From positions 1-11,756 of the forward strand of contig JAITOQ010000095.1 in the NCBI GenBank assembly GCA_031289865.1: a DNA stretch of 11,756 nucleotides, read 5' to 3'. Every line of letters begins with the position of its first letter. Position 1 is the first letter of the stretch. This document shows positions 1-6,529 of this stretch, piece after piece. A model generated the notes under the pieces. The model was not told the origin of the DNA. It saw nothing but the letters and a program-made list of their open reading frames with translations, and did not search any database. This stretch comes from Clostridiales bacterium (GTDB lineage Bacteria; Bacillota; Clostridia; Christensenellales; JAISNN01). Made by a program: the position numbers and the translations under genes.

Positions 1-129
1 GTGCGGTGCTTTTTTCTTGCTCTTCAAGTAAAACAAGACCCATATTGTACCTCCGACGACGATAGCAACAGCAATAAGTATGATAGCTAATTCTTCGGAC
101 GCAATTGCGCCGATTATAAAATCTCTCAT
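1..129 (-). CDS. Small membrane protein, N-terminal part only (runs off the left edge)
   Basis: The reverse strand has an ATG at 129 preceded by GGAGG at 141-145 (11-nt spacing). The frame stays open for 43 codons to the window edge, so the C-terminus is missing. The visible protein starts MRDFIIGAIASEE, continues as one hydrophobic segment at about residues 13-36 (LAIILIAVAIVVGG...VLF), and then turns basic (KSKKK). This fits a single-pass protein with a short N-terminus and a positively charged cytoplasmic flank. It lies 117 bp downstream of the SPFH gene in the same direction, separated by an interspersed hairpin repeat, so it may be the third gene of the TIR-SPFH operon. I do not recognise a family. 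The strong ribosome binding site makes it likely to be a real gene. Confidence 0.62.
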   Translation of the reverse strand, partial: MRDFIIGAIASEELAIILIAVAIVVGGTIWVLFYLKSKKKAPH

Positions 130-168
130 AAATAATTTTTCCTCCTTTTTTTGTTTTTTATTTAATAC

Positions 169-213
169 AGCTAACGTTTTAGATTCTTCGCTACACTCAG
201 AATAACACAAGCT
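169..213 (-). repeat. Interspersed hairpin repeat, family I, copy 1
   Basis: On the reverse strand this reads ATTCTGAG, a variable loop, then GCGAAGAATC, followed by TAAAACG. The outer arms AGCTTGTG and CGTTAGCT can also pair with one mismatch and wobbles. It fills much of the 117-bp gap between the SPFH gene and the small membrane protein gene. Copies 2-7 lie at 4158-4194, 6081-6115, 6191-6226, 7588-7632, 10126-10170 and 11529-11570. Confidence 0.8.
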
Positions 214-246
214 TTTTATTTGACTAAGTTCGTTTAAAATCCGTCC

Positions 247-1290
247 TTACAATTTTGTTCCGCAATCGGAGCAAAACACCGCGATTTTTTGGTTCTCGTG
301 GCTACATTTCGGACAAATGTTTGCGGTCGGATTTTTGCCGCAAAGACTGCAAAACCTTGCGCCGTCGTGCAAGACCGTACCGCAATGCAGACAGACAAGC
401 GGCTTTTTTTCGTCGGAAAGGCTTTTGGCAATAACAGCTTTTTCCTCTATGTCGAGCTTTCTCATCTCTACCTTGCGGCGGTATTCGCGCTCGTCTATCA
501 AGTCATCACGTTCTCTTACTTCGCGTTTTTCGCGCTCCTCCAGCTCTTTTGCCTCACGTTTTTCGCGCTCCTCGCGGTTTTCTTCGTCCTCGGCTTTTCT
601 TTCGATTTTCCCGCGCTTTTCCGCAATAGCTTTTTTGCTCTCCTCGTCAAATAGGATTCCGTCTATCAAAAAGCCGCCTACCTTTAAGCCGTACTCCTCA
701 AAAAACCTTTTTTCTATATCGCGCTCTATGCTCTCCGCAATCTCCGCGAGGTGCTGTGAAAAGTTTGAGTATGAGAGATTCCGCTCGGTCATGTACCGCG
801 CTACCGTCGGCTTTATATAGGACAGCAGCTTTCCGAGGATTCGCTCCTTTAGCTTTTCCTTGTCGTAGACCGTCTCTCTGCCGACTAAGAGCGTATAAAA
901 CTTGCGCGGCTCGCCAACCCTAATTTCCAGCTCGCCGTTCACGCCGATTTTTATCGGAATACGGTAAACGGGGTCCTCAAAGTCGAATTTTTCACGCGTC
1001 CCCCAATCAAATTTTTCTTTCGCGTTTTTGCTCATAAAAATCACTTCGGCGCGAGCGGTTCCCTCCGCGAGGGTCAGCTCCTCCTTGCCGCCGTGGAGCG
1101 TGTCGCGGAGTATTCCGTCCGTCATCAACAAGCCGAATTCCTCTTGCTCGTTGACAATCACGGCGATATGCTTTCCTCCGCACGGCTCGGCTACCGTGTG
1201 CCGTTCAAAAAACACGCTGTTGTTTCCGCGGCTCGCGTAGACCTCTAACGGTTTGTCTTCCTTTGTGTTTTTTTCTTTTTTAAACAACAT
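247..1290 (-). CDS. SPFH/band 7 domain protein with C-terminal double zinc ribbon
   Basis: This 347-aa soluble protein resembles the bacterial SPFH family often annotated as 'virion core protein-like' (YdjI type). Residues about 30-215 form the SPFH region, with characteristic stretches such as FDWGTREKFDFEDPVYRIPI near 94-113. Residues about 218-285 are a highly charged Glu/Arg/Lys coiled coil, as expected for an oligomerising SPFH protein. The C-terminus has two zinc ribbons, C300/C303/C314/C317 and C326/C329/C340/C343. No transmembrane segment or signal peptide is visible, so membrane contact would be peripheral or through a partner. The ATG follows AGGAGG with 8-nt spacing. The gene begins only 25 bp after the TIR gene stops, so the two are almost certainly co-transcribed. 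By family analogy it may be a scaffold at the membrane; its exact function is not known. Confidence 0.85.
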   Translation of the reverse strand: MLFKKEKNTKEDKPLEVYASRGNNSVFFERHTVAEPCGGKHIAVIVNEQEEFGLLMTDGILRDTLHGGKEELTLAEGTARAEVIFMSKNAKEKFDWGTREKFDFEDPVYRIPIKIGVNGELEIRVGEPRKFYTLLVGRETVYDKEKLKERILGKLLSYIKPTVARYMTERNLSYSNFSQHLAEIAESIERDIEKRFFEEYGLKVGGFLIDGILFDEESKKAIAEKRGKIERKAEDEENREEREKREAKELEEREKREVRERDDLIDEREYRRKVEMRKLDIEEKAVIAKSLSDEKKPLVCLHCGTVLHDGARFCSLCGKNPTANICPKCSHENQKIAVFCSDCGTKL

Positions 1291-1315
1291 AGTGTTATCC
1301 TCCTATAAAAGTTTA

Positions 1316-3709
1316 TTATTTATCGGAATGCAAAACTTTATCGGTGTACTCCTTTGTTTTTTCGATACACGTTTTACATACGGCACTTGAACAAGTCGTC
1401 GGAAATCCTTTAATAGAATCCGATAGTATTGTGTCCTTAATCCGCTTTATTCTGTTATTTAAAGATAGCAATTCTTGCTCACTTGACAATTTTTCCTCTT
1501 CCCTTTTCTTTATTTTCGGTTTTATAAAAACATTATATAATTTTTTATACGGTAGCCGAACGCAAAGTATCCAAGGAATATCAATTAGTATGATAAAACC
1601 CCAAATATCATTGTCATTGTTACTTTTTTCACCTTTCTTAGTCCCAAACAAATCCCCGTCATCTAAATGGATATGTAACAATATTGCGCCGACAAATGCC
1701 GCAAGAAACACAACTCCCCAAAAGACCAAACGAATAAAGAACCAAACATCTTTGCCAAAGTAACTCCCAAAAATCCCATCGAAAACTAAAATGTTGAGTT
1801 CCGCACTTATCAGCACCAATAAAAACAATGGAAAATATATGATCCCCGAAACAATTTGAAAAGTTCGATTAAACCGATCTTCTACCTTTTTGCTTTTATC
1901 TATCTTCTCGGTTTCGCTTTGGATTTCCGCTATTCTCTTTTCACTCTCGGCGACTAACTCCAATTTTTGAGCGACAGTTTTTTCGGCCTTGGCTCTCGCC
2001 CAATCAAAGTTTTCACGATATTTTTTGCCGTTCTCTTCCGCCGTGTTTAAAAGGCTTTCAACGGCGCTCAAATATTTTTCCCCTTCCTCGCCTTGCGTAT
2101 CAGAGGCAAGCTTTTTGAGCTGCTTAAAATTTTCATTGTCAAAAAGACCGCCTACACCGACTAATTCGCTCACTTCTTTGCAGCCGTATTTTGACAAAAG
2201 CTCACTGCAATTCCTCGCAAACCGCGCCTCGCGCTCCAGTCGGTTGTACGCTTCAACCTCTTCTTTTCCATACCGTTCCAATTTGACGGCAATCAAGTTT
2301 AAGTATTTCTGCGCCGATATGAAATCCCCTTGTTTCAGATATTTTGCAACACGCTTGATTCTATCCTTTATCCACAGATAGATTAAATTTTCAAAGAAAT
2401 GCTTTTCTCCAACGTCAGCAAATTTCATTGCCGATTCAAATCGTTTGTCTTCAGACCAATCGGTTTCGTATAAATTAGGCAAGTCTTTTTCACTCGATAG
2501 CTTTTTTTCCGCGAGAAACATCAGCCACCAAAGCTTGCTGTTCTTTCCGTCGAGATTGAGCGCGCTATCCAAAATCTGAAAGCTCTTTGTATAATCGCCG
2601 TTTGATAGCTCTATCTCTGCTCTCTCCAAATACGTCGCGACTGACGGACCTCCTCCGGACGATATCCCGCGAACGGCAGTCGCGGCGGCTTCTCTTGCGG
2701 CGGTCGCCGCCTCCGTGCGAAATCTCTCGGCGCGTTCCGCGTCCTCTCTCTCGCGCTTTAGCCGCTCCTCCTCTGCGCACTTTGCAAGCTCGGCTTTTCG
2801 TTCATCCGAATTTACAAGCGCGTCCAAGGTGTCGTCCAAGCGTGAAAAAAAGTCCATGTCCTTGACCGCATATCCTTGACGCTTACCTATCTCTTTCGGT
2901 AGGTCGGAGATGTCGCACCCGTCCATAAAGACCGGGATCAGCGCGGCGTTGTGATTTAGCGCGAGAAATCTGCTCCATTCGTTTTTTACCCATTGAGCCT
3001 CAAGATTTTCACGGTCGGAGCATATAACTATCATAGCTTTTGCGCTGTATAATGCGTAATAAATATTAGGCTCGTACTCCCTCACGGTCAACGAGTCCAA
3101 AGCGGTATCGCTGTAAAAAATTCTCGTATATTTTTTAATTAACGTACCATATAACTTTTGTGCGAGGACATAGTCCTTAGTTAAGTTACCGTTTTTATCC
3201 GATTTTTTAAAACTGATAAAAATATCCCACGGCTTTGTTTCGGCGGCGATTTTTCTGTAGGTCTTGAGAACCTCCGCTATGCGCTCGGACTGCTCTATAT
3301 AGCCGTCGCGTGTTTCCGAAAACTCCGCGGACAGCTCTATAGCCTTTTTTAAGTTTTCGTTCTCGTCGATAGGCTTGTCGCTCATGCGGTAAAACGACGG
3401 GAATTTTTCGCCCGTGGCTTGGTTCTCCTCAAACATGACCGAATAGTCGCACAAAAAGAGTCCGAACCGCGCCTCCGCCGAAGCGAGTCCCTCTTCGTTA
3501 TCGTTTGCAATTTCGCGATACAAGGTCCGCGCCTTGTCAAAGTCCCCCGCTTGACGGTATACCGTCGCCAGATTAAACCGAACCTTGTCGGTATCCGTGA
3601 CGTTTAAAAAGTTTACCGTCGCGCCGCAACTACGACACCGATACAACTCTCCTTTTAACTGCTCTAACTTAATCGAGCCGCAGCTTGTGCACTTTAGTGT
3701 TTCAGCCAT
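1316..3709 (-). CDS. Zinc-ribbon/TIR-domain membrane protein, putative NAD-consuming effector or signalling protein
   Basis: The 797-aa protein has, in order: an N-terminal zinc ribbon (C7, C10, C25, C28); a TPR-like helical repeat at about 42-78; a TIR domain at about 160-295; an Ala/Glu/Arg-rich helix at 305-347; TPR-like helices at about 357-480; a coiled coil near 570-615; hydrophobic segments at about 617-637, 655-680 and perhaps 701-718; and a basic tail with C773, C778 and C781. The TIR domain opens with WDIFISFKKSD (161-171). Its REYEPNIYYALYSAK stretch places E213 where the catalytic glutamate of SARM1-type TIR NADases lies, and WVKNEW (240-245) matches the usual conserved TIR motif. 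NAD cleavage is inferred from this. AGGAGGAG precedes the ATG. It is the first gene of an operon with the SPFH protein. Bacterial TIR proteins often act in phage defence; a membrane-stress sensor is the alternative. Confidence 0.85.
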   Translation of the reverse strand: MAETLKCTSCGSIKLEQLKGELYRCRSCGATVNFLNVTDTDKVRFNLATVYRQAGDFDKARTLYREIANDNEEGLASAEARFGLFLCDYSVMFEENQATGEKFPSFYRMSDKPIDENENLKKAIELSAEFSETRDGYIEQSERIAEVLKTYRKIAAETKPWDIFISFKKSDKNGNLTKDYVLAQKLYGTLIKKYTRIFYSDTALDSLTVREYEPNIYYALYSAKAMIVICSDRENLEAQWVKNEWSRFLALNHNAALIPVFMDGCDISDLPKEIGKRQGYAVKDMDFFSRLDDTLDALVNSDERKAELAKCAEEERLKREREDAERAERFRTEAATAAREAAATAVRGISSGGGPSVATYLERAEIELSNGDYTKSFQILDSALNLDGKNSKLWWLMFLAEKKLSSEKDLPNLYETDWSEDKRFESAMKFADVGEKHFFENLIYLWIKDRIKRVAKYLKQGDFISAQKYLNLIAVKLERYGKEEVEAYNRLEREARFARNCSELLSKYGCKEVSELVGVGGLFDNENFKQLKKLASDTQGEEGEKYLSAVESLLNTAEENGKKYRENFDWARAKAEKTVAQKLELVAESEKRIAEIQSETEKIDKSKKVEDRFNRTFQIVSGIIYFPLFLLVLISAELNILVFDGIFGSYFGKDVWFFIRLVFWGVVFLAAFVGAILLHIHLDDGDLFGTKKGEKSNNDNDIWGFIILIDIPWILCVRLPYKKLYNVFIKPKIKKREEEKLSSEQELLSLNNRIKRIKDTILSDSIKGFPTTCSSAVCKTCIEKTKEYTDKVLHSDK

Positions 3710-3961
3710 GAAAAAAATCTCCTCCTACATGCTTTTTTCTTTAAAACATCGGGAAGAGATTTAGTTTGTCTGTAAAAATGCGTGATATAAAAAGTGTATC
3801 TCTCCAATGTTACCACACATTTGAATCAGCAAAATGTTCATTTAATTAAACACAATCACCTCATTCAGGAAAAAATACACTTTTTACCTAAATACCATGA
3901 TTGTATCCAAATTAAAATAAAAAAAACACCTCGCCTAATTTTATAATTCAAATGTGTGGTA
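3710..3961 (-). promoter_or_regulatory. Long structured 5' leader of the TIR-SPFH operon (candidate cis-regulatory RNA)
   Basis: The predicted transcript starts near 3960 and runs about 250 nt to the ATG at 3709. Four pairing options are visible on the RNA strand. Helix a: 3946-3961 with 3811-3826, 16 bp, perfect. Helix b: 3875-3886 with 3788-3799, 12 bp, perfect, interleaved with a in pseudoknot order. Helix c: GGAGAGAT (3798-3805) with ATCTCTTC (3753-3760), 8 bp including one wobble. Helix d: AAATCTCTTCC (3752-3762) with GGAGGAGATTT (3715-3725), 11 bp with one G-U, which covers the Shine-Dalgarno site. Helices c and d share a strand and exclude each other, a layout typical of translational switches. 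I recognise no known riboswitch class, and the function is inferred. Confidence 0.5.
3811..3961. repeat. 151-bp segment bounded by perfect 16-bp inverted repeats (MITE-like, or an RNA helix)
   Basis: TACCACACATTTGAAT at 3811-3826 is the exact reverse complement of 3946-3961, with 119 AT-rich bases between and no ORF. The outermost bases are TA on each side, as would be left by an IS630/Tc1-type non-autonomous element that duplicates its TA target. No longer target duplication is seen, and no second copy exists in this window. Because the right arm begins almost exactly at the predicted transcription start of the TIR operon, the repeat may instead serve as the closing helix of the leader RNA. 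The sequence alone does not decide between these readings. Confidence 0.6.
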
Positions 3962-3966
3962 TATTT

Positions 3967-3996
3967 AGTATAGCATAAACCTCGGTTTGCCGTCAA
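3967..3996 (-). promoter_or_regulatory. Sigma-A promoter of the TIR-SPFH operon, extended -10
   Basis: The reverse strand reads TTGACG (3996-3991), an 18-bp spacer, then TATACT (3972-3967) preceded by TGC, an extended -10 element. The predicted start is near 3960, about 250 nt upstream of the TIR gene. It lies just downstream of the rnc terminator, so the operon appears to be an independent transcription unit. Confidence 0.65.
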
Positions 3997-4037
3997 TAGA
4001 TTTTCTGAAAAAAAATATAAAATTTGATAAAAAATGC

Positions 4038-4086
4038 AAAAAAAAGCGGCGGTGTTCCTAAGGTGTGGAATAACGCCACTTTTTTT
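4038..4086 (-). terminator. Strong intrinsic terminator after rnc (probably bidirectional)
   Basis: The reverse strand forms AGTGGCGTTATTCC, an 8-nt loop, then GGAACACCGCCGCT: a 14-position stem with 12 pairs (one of them a wobble) and two mismatches, followed by a run of eight T. A T-run also follows on the plus strand, so it could act in both directions. It ends the plsX-rnc side and insulates the TIR operon. Confidence 0.85.
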
Positions 4087-4157
4087 ATACGACTTATTGT
4101 TTTTGCCTATTGCTTTACCGTTTGATGCCGCTAAGATTTTTAAGTATACCGACAAAT

Positions 4158-4194
4158 GTTTTAGATTCTTCGCAAGCTCAGAATGACACCTACT
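4158..4194 (-). repeat. Interspersed hairpin repeat, family I, copy 2
   Basis: The reverse strand reads GTAGGTGTCATTCTGAGC, TT, GCGAAGAATCTAAAAC. It begins 18 bp after the rnc stop codon and precedes the terminator. It shares its loop and left flank (GTAGGTGTCATTCTGAGCTTGC) with copy 7 at 11529-11570. Confidence 0.8.
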
Positions 4195-4211
4195 TTTTGT
4201 TTCGCGGTAAT

Positions 4212-4883
4212 TTATCCTTCTTCTCCCGACTTCTTCGTTTGTGCAAAAGTATAGGCTTCTTTTGCGGCGTTTTGTTGCGCTTCTTTTTTGGTGGAGCCTA
4301 TTCCCGCGCCTCTCGTTTCGCCGCATAGGGACACGCTGCAAGTAAAGATTTTTTTGCCGTCGTCGTTTTTTTCTGTGATGGTGTATATGGGATAGTCTTT
4401 ACATATCTTGACGGCAAGTTCTTGTAGGAGGGATTTGTAGTCCTTTTCCTCGCGGCTTAGGTATTTCTTTAAAAAGCGGAGGACAAACGCGTACGCTTTT
4501 TCAAACCCCGCGTCATAATAGACCGCCGCAATGAGTGCCTCAAATAGAGAGGACGTCACTTTTTCCGAATAGTTCAGATTTTTGGATGCGGAGAGAAATT
4601 TGTCTATACCGTGTTCTTGAGCGATTTTTGCAAGGGTTTCCTTGCGGACAAGGCTCTTTCTTTTTTCGGTCAAGACGCCCTCGTCCTCTTCAAAATTCCT
4701 CATCAAATAATCCGCCGTGACAAAAGCCAAAAAGCCGTCGCCGACGAATTCAAGACGCTCGTTATTGTCCGACGGATTCGTCGACGAATGCGTCAAAGCA
4801 AGCCGAAGTAAAGCCTTTCGCCTAAACGAATAGCCGAGGATTTTTTCAATCTCCGACAGACGGTCGTCCGTAATGTGTTCCAT
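4212..4883 (-). CDS. rnc: Ribonuclease III
   Basis: This 223-aa cytoplasmic endonuclease cuts double-stranded RNA in rRNA and mRNA processing. The nuclease domain (about 1-150) carries the signature NERLEFVGDG, giving metal ligands E42, E45 and D49, and a second site in SSLFEALIAAVYYD with E115. The C-terminal double-stranded-RNA-binding domain (about 152-215) contains the expected GIGSTKKEAQQNAAKEA. Length is normal. In alignment with E. coli and B. subtilis enzymes, the aspartate three residues before E115 (E. coli D114) is replaced by S112. AAAGGGAT about 8 nt upstream is a modest ribosome binding site. It follows plsX by 110 bp, but acpP, usually between them, is missing, and no smc follows. 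Confidence 0.95.
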   Translation of the reverse strand: MEHITDDRLSEIEKILGYSFRRKALLRLALTHSSTNPSDNNERLEFVGDGFLAFVTADYLMRNFEEDEGVLTEKRKSLVRKETLAKIAQEHGIDKFLSASKNLNYSEKVTSSLFEALIAAVYYDAGFEKAYAFVLRFLKKYLSREEKDYKSLLQELAVKICKDYPIYTITEKNDDGKKIFTCSVSLCGETRGAGIGSTKKEAQQNAAKEAYTFAQTKKSGEEG

Positions 4884-4903
4884 AAAAATATCCCTTTTTT
4901 AAT

Positions 4904-4990
4904 GCGAAGTATTCCAAAAACAGCCATTTTGTAAAATACTCTACGTTGCGAAGTATTCCGGAAAACCCCAAAATGTAGAATGCTCCAACT
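4904..4990. repeat. Family III hairpin repeat, two tandem units of about 44 bp
   Basis: GCGAAGTATTCC occurs at 4904-4915 and again at 4948-4959, a period of 44. Each unit contains inverted AGTATT/AATACT-type arms around an AT-rich centre. The array fills the spacer between plsX and rnc, almost touching the plsX stop codon. Related units lie at 7643-7684 and 8744-8818. Confidence 0.75.
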
Positions 4991-4993
4991 ATT

Positions 4994-6007
4994 CTATATT
5001 TCTTTTTCTATTTTTTGTACCAAGCCCGCACGCGCCAAATCCGCGGCTTGCTTGATAGACGCGGCAATCGTACCCGCCTTTGACGAACCGTGCGACTTTA
5101 TGACAATCTTTTTTACGCCGACGAAAAGCGAACCGCCGTATTCGCTGTAATCCAAGGTCTTTTTAAGCCCGCCGAGAGATTTTTTTATCAACAGCCCGCC
5201 AAGCTTTGTAAGCGGTCCGTTGTTCATAATCGCCTCTTTTAAAAGCTTGAGAATAGAGAGCGCGGTTCCCTCGCTCGCCTTTAGCGCGATATTCCCCGCA
5301 AAACCGTCGGCGACAAGGACGTCCGCGCCGCCCGACATAATGTCACGCGCCTCCATATTCCCGATAAAATTTAAACCCGATTCTTTTAAGAGGACAAAAG
5401 CCGCTTTTGTCAGCTCGTTACCCTTTTTTTCCTCCGCGCCGTTGTTGAGGAGGGCGACACGCGGATTTTTTATACCGAGGGCTTTGACGTAAGCCGCGCC
5501 CATTTTACCGAACTGTAACAGCATATCGGGCTTGCAATCGACGTTTGCGCCGCAATCTATCAAGAGGATATTCGACCCGTCTACGCAAGGAATGAGCGGC
5601 GCAAGCGCGGGACGCGTCACACCCTCGATCCTCCCGATCCGCAAGGTCGCGCCCGTCAAGACCGCCCCCGTACTCCCCGCGGAGACAAAAGCGTGAGCGT
5701 CGTCATGCGTTTTTAAGTAGTCAAGTCCGACCACCAAAGAGGAGTTTTCTTTACTGCGGATCGCCGTCGTCGGCACTTCGTCGTTTGTGATGACTTCGTC
5801 GGCGTTTATTATTTCCAACCTATCCGATTTAAACCCGATTTCCGACAAGACAGCCTCGATTTTTTCCTTTTTTCCCGTCAAAACGACAAAAAGCTCAAGG
5901 TCGTTTTTTAACGCTTCCGCCGCGCCCTTGACTATCTCTGACGGCGCATTATCACCGCCGAATGCGTCGAGTACAATTTTTATTTTGTTTGATTTTGATT
6001 CTGACAT
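4994..6007 (-). CDS. plsX: Phosphate acyltransferase PlsX
   Basis: PlsX converts acyl-ACP and phosphate into acyl-phosphate, the acyl donor for PlsY in phospholipid synthesis, and acts as a peripheral membrane enzyme. The 337-aa length fits the family. The N-terminal motif is DAFGGDNAP (14-22; most members have DAMGGDNAP). Other family landmarks are FVSAGSTGA, GRIEGVTRPALAPLIP, DCGANVDCKP and, near the C-terminal third, ADGFAGNIALKASEG. The ATG at 6007 has AGAGG about 5 nt upstream. The spacer to rpmF (333 bp) contains a terminator for rpmF and several repeats, so plsX may have its own promoter, although I could not pick out a convincing one. rnc follows in the same direction. Confidence 0.96.
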   Translation of the reverse strand: MSESKSNKIKIVLDAFGGDNAPSEIVKGAAEALKNDLELFVVLTGKKEKIEAVLSEIGFKSDRLEIINADEVITNDEVPTTAIRSKENSSLVVGLDYLKTHDDAHAFVSAGSTGAVLTGATLRIGRIEGVTRPALAPLIPCVDGSNILLIDCGANVDCKPDMLLQFGKMGAAYVKALGIKNPRVALLNNGAEEKKGNELTKAAFVLLKESGLNFIGNMEARDIMSGGADVLVADGFAGNIALKASEGTALSILKLLKEAIMNNGPLTKLGGLLIKKSLGGLKKTLDYSEYGGSLFVGVKKIVIKSHGSSKAGTIAASIKQAADLARAGLVQKIEKEI

Positions 6008-6022
6008 AAAGACCTCTTTTTA

Positions 6023-6050
6023 AGTTGAAAGTTGAGAGTTGAGAGTTGAA
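6023..6050. repeat. Heptad array AGTTGAR x4
   Basis: Four uninterrupted 7-bp units (AGTTGAA, AGTTGAG, AGTTGAG, AGTTGAA) lie 16 bp upstream of the plsX start. A degenerate array of the same unit is at 11488-11511, upstream of the GH5 gene. Confidence 0.85.
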
Positions 6051-6080
6051 AATTTAGGATTCTGAATTTTAAAAAAGCAA

Positions 6081-6115
6081 GTGTCATTCTGAGCGAATGC
6101 GAAGAATCTAAAACG
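6081..6115 (+). repeat. Interspersed hairpin repeat, family I, copy 3 (inverted orientation)
   Basis: This is the only copy reading ATTCTGAGC-GAAT-GCGAAGAAT on the plus strand. The stem is ATTCT/AGAAT plus GC/GC, separated by tandem G-A mismatches, with a GAAT loop. With copy 4 (6191-6226) it forms a head-to-head pair enclosing an ATTYYGC heptad array. Confidence 0.8.
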
Positions 6116-6140
6116 ATTTCTCTAAACTTACATCTCTAAC

Positions 6141-6180
6141 TATCCGCAATTCTGCATTTTGCATTTTGCATTCCGCATTA
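6141..6180. repeat. Heptad array ATTYYGC x4 with TATCCGC and ATTA flanks
   Basis: TATCCGCA is followed by ATTCTGC, ATTTTGC, ATTTTGC, ATTCCGC and ATTA. The same flanks and unit recur at 8882-8946 with more units, so this is a length-variable interspersed element and not isolated slippage. Confidence 0.8.
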
Positions 6181-6190
6181 AATCACGCTG

Positions 6191-6226
6191 ACATTTTAGA
6201 TTCTTCGCAAGCTCAGAATGACATTG
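6191..6226 (-). repeat. Interspersed hairpin repeat, family I, copy 4
   Basis: The reverse strand reads CAATGTCATTCTGAGC, TT, GCGAAGAATCTAAAATGT. It lies opposite in orientation to copy 3, within the rpmF-plsX spacer. Confidence 0.8.
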
Positions 6227-6260
6227 TTTTTTTTGCGTAATCAATCATTCCATGAAACGC

Positions 6261-6288
6261 AAAAAGGACTGTCCCATAAGACAGTTCC
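6261..6288 (-). terminator. Intrinsic terminator after rpmF
   Basis: The reverse strand gives GGAACTGTC, a short loop, GACAGTCC, then TTTTT. The inner six pairs (ACTGTC/GACAGT) are perfect, and a one-base bulge precedes the outer GG/CC pairs. It starts 53 bp after the L32 stop codon and should separate the yceD-rpmF unit from plsX. Confidence 0.8.
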
Positions 6289-6340
6289 TCCCGACTTGCG
6301 AAAAAACTAAAACCGCATTACGACGTAAGCAGCCGTTCAA

Positions 6341-6529
6341 TTATTCGCTTTTTTGTTTCGGCGCGACGATCAACTCGTTTTTGTAATAACCGCAATGAGG
6401 GCAGACCACGTGGCTCTGCTTTTTTTCATGACACTGCGGACATTCCGTGAGATTTGGAGCGGTCACTTTCCAATTTGCCGCTCTGGTGCGTTTTCTTTCT
6501 TTAGATGTTTTTCTTTTTGGTACTGCCAT
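6341..6529 (-). CDS. rpmF: 50S ribosomal protein L32
   Basis: This small basic 62-aa protein begins MAVPKRKTSKERKRTRAANW, the standard L32 N-terminus, and has a zinc ribbon with C30, C33, C43 and C46 (CPQC...CPHC). It is therefore the zinc-binding (C+) form of L32. The ATG has GGGAGG six bases upstream, located inside the end of the preceding gene; the two coding regions overlap by 29 bp, which suggests translational coupling. A terminator follows at 6261-6288. The pairing of DUF177 with rpmF is very widely conserved in bacteria. Confidence 0.97.
   Translation of the reverse strand: MAVPKRKTSKERKRTRAANWKVTAPNLTECPQCHEKKQSHVVCPHCGYYKNELIVAPKQKSE

Noticed and set aside
289..820. Two overlapping plus-strand ORFs opposite the SPFH gene, rich in Ser/Arg or Phe/Leu
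   Set aside because: They are antisense shadows of the charged Glu/Arg/Lys coiled coil, with no ribosome binding sites or recognisable domains.
2565..2780. Arg-rich reverse-strand ORF inside the TIR gene
   Set aside because: It is a frame-shifted reading of the Ala/Glu/Arg-rich linker of the TIR protein.
3710..3961. Known riboswitch class in the TIR leader
   Set aside because: I could not match conserved motifs of any class I know; the structure is described only as a candidate.
3865..4341. 158-codon reverse-strand ORF
   Set aside because: It overlaps the end of rnc in another frame, then runs through a hairpin repeat, a strong terminator and the TIR operon promoter; it has no family features.
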